DNA of 64,000 nt. Source: Bacteroidales bacterium. Its GTDB lineage: Bacteria; Bacteroidota; Bacteroidia; Bacteroidales; F082. The DNA is taken from positions 124,001 through 188,000 of the forward strand of contig JAKIVD010000003.1 of the NCBI GenBank assembly GCA_021647205.1, written 5' to 3'. A model generated the notes under the pieces. It searched no databases. It worked only from the letters and a program-made list of their open reading frames with translations, and was not told the origin of the DNA. A program made the translations under genes and the position numbers. Of this stretch, positions 61,717-64,000 are shown one piece after another; the first letter of the stretch is position 1, and the number at the start of each line of letters is the position of its first letter.

Positions 61717-61869
61717 ATGACAAAAAGAACGTTTCAACCATCGGTAAGAAAGAGAAAAAACAAGCACGGATTCCGCGAGCGGATGGCAACGGTTAACGGA
61801 CGCAAAGTGCTGAAAAGAAGAAGGTCCAAGGGAAGAAAGAAACTCAGTGTTTCTGACGAGCGCAGATAG
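61717..61869 (+). CDS. rpmH: 50S ribosomal protein L34
   Basis: 50 aa. [20 protein letters not shown] and [20 protein letters not shown] are the conserved L34 core; the C-terminal [10 protein letters not shown] completes it. L34 is a small basic protein of the large subunit. It has its own promoter and terminator and is not next to rnpA-yidD, unlike in many other phyla. Confidence 0.97.
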   Translation: MTKRTFQPSVRKRKNKHGFRERMATVNGRKVLKRRRSKGRKKLSVSDERR

Positions 61870-61901
61870 GGTTTATCGTCTTCGGTTCTTATAAAAATCA
61901 G

Positions 61902-61929
61902 GGAGGTGTGGGGACATGCCTCCTTTTTT
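61902..61929 (+). terminator. terminator of rpmH
   Basis: GGAGGTGT pairs with the ACATGCCTCC side (GGAGG / CCTCC core, then wobble pairs), followed by six T. Confidence 0.7.
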
Positions 61930-61995
61930 ATTTTGGAATTCCTATATTGGGCAAAAAGCAATACTTTCGCAGGAGGTTTTTGTTAACTGGTTAAA

Positions 61996-62265
61996 ATGAA
62001 ATTCCTGTTCTGGATAATTCTCATCTTCCTTGTGCTGTCCTACGGCATGAAGCTGTTTATGCGCTATGGTTTGCCTTGGTTGCTGGGCAGGTTTATGAAA
62101 AAACAGCAGGAAAAATTCAACCGTGGATATGATCAACGGCAGGACACTCAACAGCAGCGACGGGAGGGTGATGTGGAAATAAATGTCCCTTCCGCGAAAG
62201 CGCGGAAAAAAGATACGGGATTTGGGGAATACATCGAATTTGAGGATGTTGATGACCAGACTTGA
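61996..62265 (+). CDS. DUF4834 small membrane protein
   Basis: 89 aa. One N-terminal transmembrane helix (MKFLFWIILIFLVLSYGMKL), then a basic Gln/Arg-rich linker and the acidic terminal FGEYIEFEDVDDQ. This matches the Bacteroidota family DUF4834. Function unknown. It lies between rpmH and the YfhO-like gene on the same strand, and a CCCGTAAC repeat follows. Confidence 0.8.
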   Translation: MKFLFWIILIFLVLSYGMKLFMRYGLPWLLGRFMKKQQEKFNRGYDQRQDTQQQRREGDVEINVPSAKARKKDTGFGEYIEFEDVDDQT

Positions 62266-62276
62266 AAAAAATCCAA

Positions 62277-62304
62277 AACCCGTAACCTGAAACCCGTAAC
62301 CCGA
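62277..62304. repeat. 14-bp repeat, two copies, related to 6010-6067
   Basis: AACCCGTAACCTGA and AACCCGTAACCCGA in tandem. The reverse complement of the first 13 bases, CAGGTTACGGGTT, occurs in the repeat between moxR and the DUF58 gene. Confidence 0.75.
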
Positions 62305-62337
62305 AACTTTAGTTACAAACTTTAATTGTTAGAATGT

Positions 62338-64000
62338 ATGGATAAAAGTTTATTGAAAAAACTGACCCCTTACCTGGTAGCCATCATAGTTTTTCTGGGC
62401 GTTACTTTTGTGTATTTCTCTCCTTTGCTCGAAGGTAAAAAACTGAAGCAACATGACATTACCATGTTTAAGGGCATGTCGAAGGAAATCAGCGATTTCA
62501 GGGAAAGTACCGGTGAAGAAGCCTTGTGGACCAATTCCATGTTTGGCGGGATGCCTGCCTGGCAAATTTCGGTTCAGTACAAAGGGAACCTGATACGGTT
62601 TGTTGACAAAGTTGTAATGCTGGGACTACCCTACCCTGCCAATTATGTCTTTCTGTATTTCCTTGGGTTCTTTGTTTTGCTAGTGACTTTACGGGTCAAC
62701 CCCTGGGTAGGCCTGGCCGGCGCCATCGCTTTTGCCATGTCCTCCTATTTTTTCATTATTCTCGGAGCTGGTCACACTTCCAAAGCTCATGCCATCGGTT
62801 ATATGGCACCCGTTCTGGCGGGTATCATTCTTACTTTCAGGGGTAAATATCTGCCGGGTTCCCTGCTCACCGCCTTGGCGCTTGCTTTGGAAATCAAAGC
62901 CGGGCACCTTCAAATCACCTATTATCTATTAATATTAATCCTTACATACGGATTCTTTAAACTGGCCGAAGCAATTCAGAAAAAACAAATGCCCGTTTTT
63001 ATCAAAGCAACAGGATTTTTGCTGGTAGCTGCTTTCCTTGCTGTCTTAACACATTCAACCAACCTTTGGGCTACTTACGAATACGGTAAGGAAACCATGC
63101 GGGGAAAACCCGAACTGACCAAAGACAAGGCCAACAAATCCGGTGGGCTGGACAAAGATTATATAACAGCCTGGAGTTATGGTACCGGCGAAACCTGGTC
63201 GTTGCTGATACCCAATGCCAAAGGCGGGGCGTCGGGACAAATCGGGAACCGGAAAGCCCTGGAAAAAGCCGACCGCAGTTACAGGTCGGCTGTGGCGCAA
63301 CAAAATGGCTATTGGGGCGACCAGCCATTTACTTCAGGGCCTGTCTACGTTGGGGTGATCGTTGTTTTTCTGTTCCTCCTGGGCTTGTTCATCGTTAATA
63401 CAAAACTGCGATGGGCACTTCTCGCTGCCACTATCCTATCAATTATGCTGGCCTGGGGAAAGAATTTTATGCCGCTTACCGACTTTTTTATCGACTATTT
63501 TCCGGGCTACAATAAATTCCGGGCTGTCTCCATGATTTTGGTCATTGCCGAACTGACGATGCCCTTGCTGGCTTTTCTGGCTTTGGACCGACTCGTCAAG
63601 AAGCCCGGATTGGTTCGTGAAAACATGAAGGCATTCTATATCTCGCTGGGATTAACTGCCGGAATAATCTTACTATTCTACATGGTGCCCGACTGGTTCT
63701 TAAGCTTCTTCAGTCAGGCCGAGCAGCAGCAGTTTGGCAGTATGCTTGAAGGAAAAGATGCCGGACAGGTGGCTTTGTTTATGAACAGCCTCGAAGATGT
63801 GCGCATCGCTATTTTCAGGGCCGATGCACTGCGCAGCCTGCTCTTTGTATCGATGGCCGGAGGACTTATCTTTGCTTTCACTTACGGAAAAATTAAAAAA
63901 GGCTGGCTCATTGCCGGAATGGCACTGTTGGTGCTGGCAGATCTGGCCATGGTGGACCGGCGTTACCTGAACAACGATAGTTTTGTCAGGGCACGTGCAG
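62338..64000 (+). CDS. YfhO-family membrane protein, C-terminus cut off by window edge
   Basis: 554 codons visible, open to the edge. Start MDKSLLKKLTPYLVAIIVFL. Many transmembrane helices; the YfhO/GT-C landmarks are SPLLEGKKLKQHDITMFKGM (near residue 30, Asp after the first helix), WTNSMFGGMPAWQIS (near 63) and FFIDYFPGYNKFRAVSMILV (near 390). YfhO proteins are GT-C-like membrane proteins linked to lipoteichoic acid or lipid glycosylation in other bacteria; the role in Bacteroidota is not fixed. In Bacteroidota it typically follows DUF4834, as here. Confidence 0.87.
   Translation, partial: MDKSLLKKLTPYLVAIIVFLGVTFVYFSPLLEGKKLKQHDITMFKGMSKEISDFRESTGEEALWTNSMFGGMPAWQISVQYKGNLIRFVDKVVMLGLPYPANYVFLYFLGFFVLLVTLRVNPWVGLAGAIAFAMSSYFFIILGAGHTSKAHAIGYMAPVLAGIILTFRGKYLPGSLLTALALALEIKAGHLQITYYLLILILTYGFFKLAEAIQKKQMPVFIKATGFLLVAAFLAVLTHSTNLWATYEYGKETMRGKPELTKDKANKSGGLDKDYITAWSYGTGETWSLLIPNAKGGASGQIGNRKALEKADRSYRSAVAQQNGYWGDQPFTSGPVYVGVIVVFLFLLGLFIVNTKLRWALLAATILSIMLAWGKNFMPLTDFFIDYFPGYNKFRAVSMILVIAELTMPLLAFLALDRLVKKPGLVRENMKAFYISLGLTAGIILLFYMVPDWFLSFFSQAEQQQFGSMLEGKDAGQVALFMNSLEDVRIAIFRADALRSLLFVSMAGGLIFAFTYGKIKKGWLIAGMALLVLADLAMVDRRYLNNDSFVRARA

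Overview
The window is a stretch of chromosome from a member of the Bacteroidota, most likely class Bacteroidia (Bacteroidales/Marinilabiliales-like). The signs are a MoxR/Bat (aerotolerance-type) operon, three proteins ending in type IX secretion (T9SS) sorting domains, a TonB-dependent receptor paired with a DUF4249 lipoprotein, and DUF2723, DUF4834 and YfhO membrane proteins. Many start regions also carry the Bacteroidota -7 promoter element TAnnTTTG. I see no phage, integrase, transposase, CRISPR array or plasmid functions. This is mainly core chromosome with a few decaying or chimeric genes.

Layout. 1-7.1 kb (minus strand): moxR, DUF58, a BatD-like membrane protein, batA, batB, batC and batD (cut by the left edge), read as one operon. 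7.1-13.2 kb: a broken small lipoprotein gene, an S9-type peptidase, a FucP-like sugar transporter, a methyltransferase, a barrel/GDPD chimeric ORF and a sugar-1-phosphate nucleotidyltransferase. 13.2-19.4 kb: two T9SS-exported proteins, one a large subtilase split by a frameshift, then a 630-base region with a candidate long leader. 19.4-28.7 kb: a NahK-like sugar kinase, an orphan exported protein, an acyltransferase, the DUF4249/TonB receptor pair, a lipoprotein, a rhomboid protease and a FabZ-like protein.

28.8-38 kb: tRNA-Gly and tRNA-Leu, a T9SS repeat protein, mutS, an rRNA/tRNA methyltransferase, an OmpA/TPR outer-membrane protein, a deoxynucleoside kinase and folK. 38-47.3 kb: a uridine-kinase-like protein, an SDR/MFS pair, a DUF481 protein, rnpA-yidD, an S41 protease, an O-antigen ligase-like protein and cytidine deaminase. 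47.4-52.3 kb (minus): tRNA-Gln, terminator hairpin, rimP, nusA, infB. 52.4-64 kb: a DUF2723 protein, a TIGR01212 radical SAM protein, tRNA-Val, rsmG, an MFSD1-like transporter with a PepD dipeptidase, rpmH, a DUF4834 protein and a YfhO-like protein cut by the right edge.

How the genes work together. The Bat block couples an AAA+ ATPase to membrane VWA-domain proteins. The kinase and the nucleotidyltransferase fit a sugar-salvage route to nucleotide sugars. The MFSD1-like carrier plus PepD fit dipeptide uptake and hydrolysis. rimP-nusA-infB behind a tRNA and a terminator resembles the E. coli metY-rimP-nusA-infB arrangement. I found no convincing wholly new system. The best leads are the barrel/GDPD chimera, the tRNA-terminator-rimP junction, the frameshifted subtilase with its long leader, and the palindrome at the OmpA/TPR promoter.
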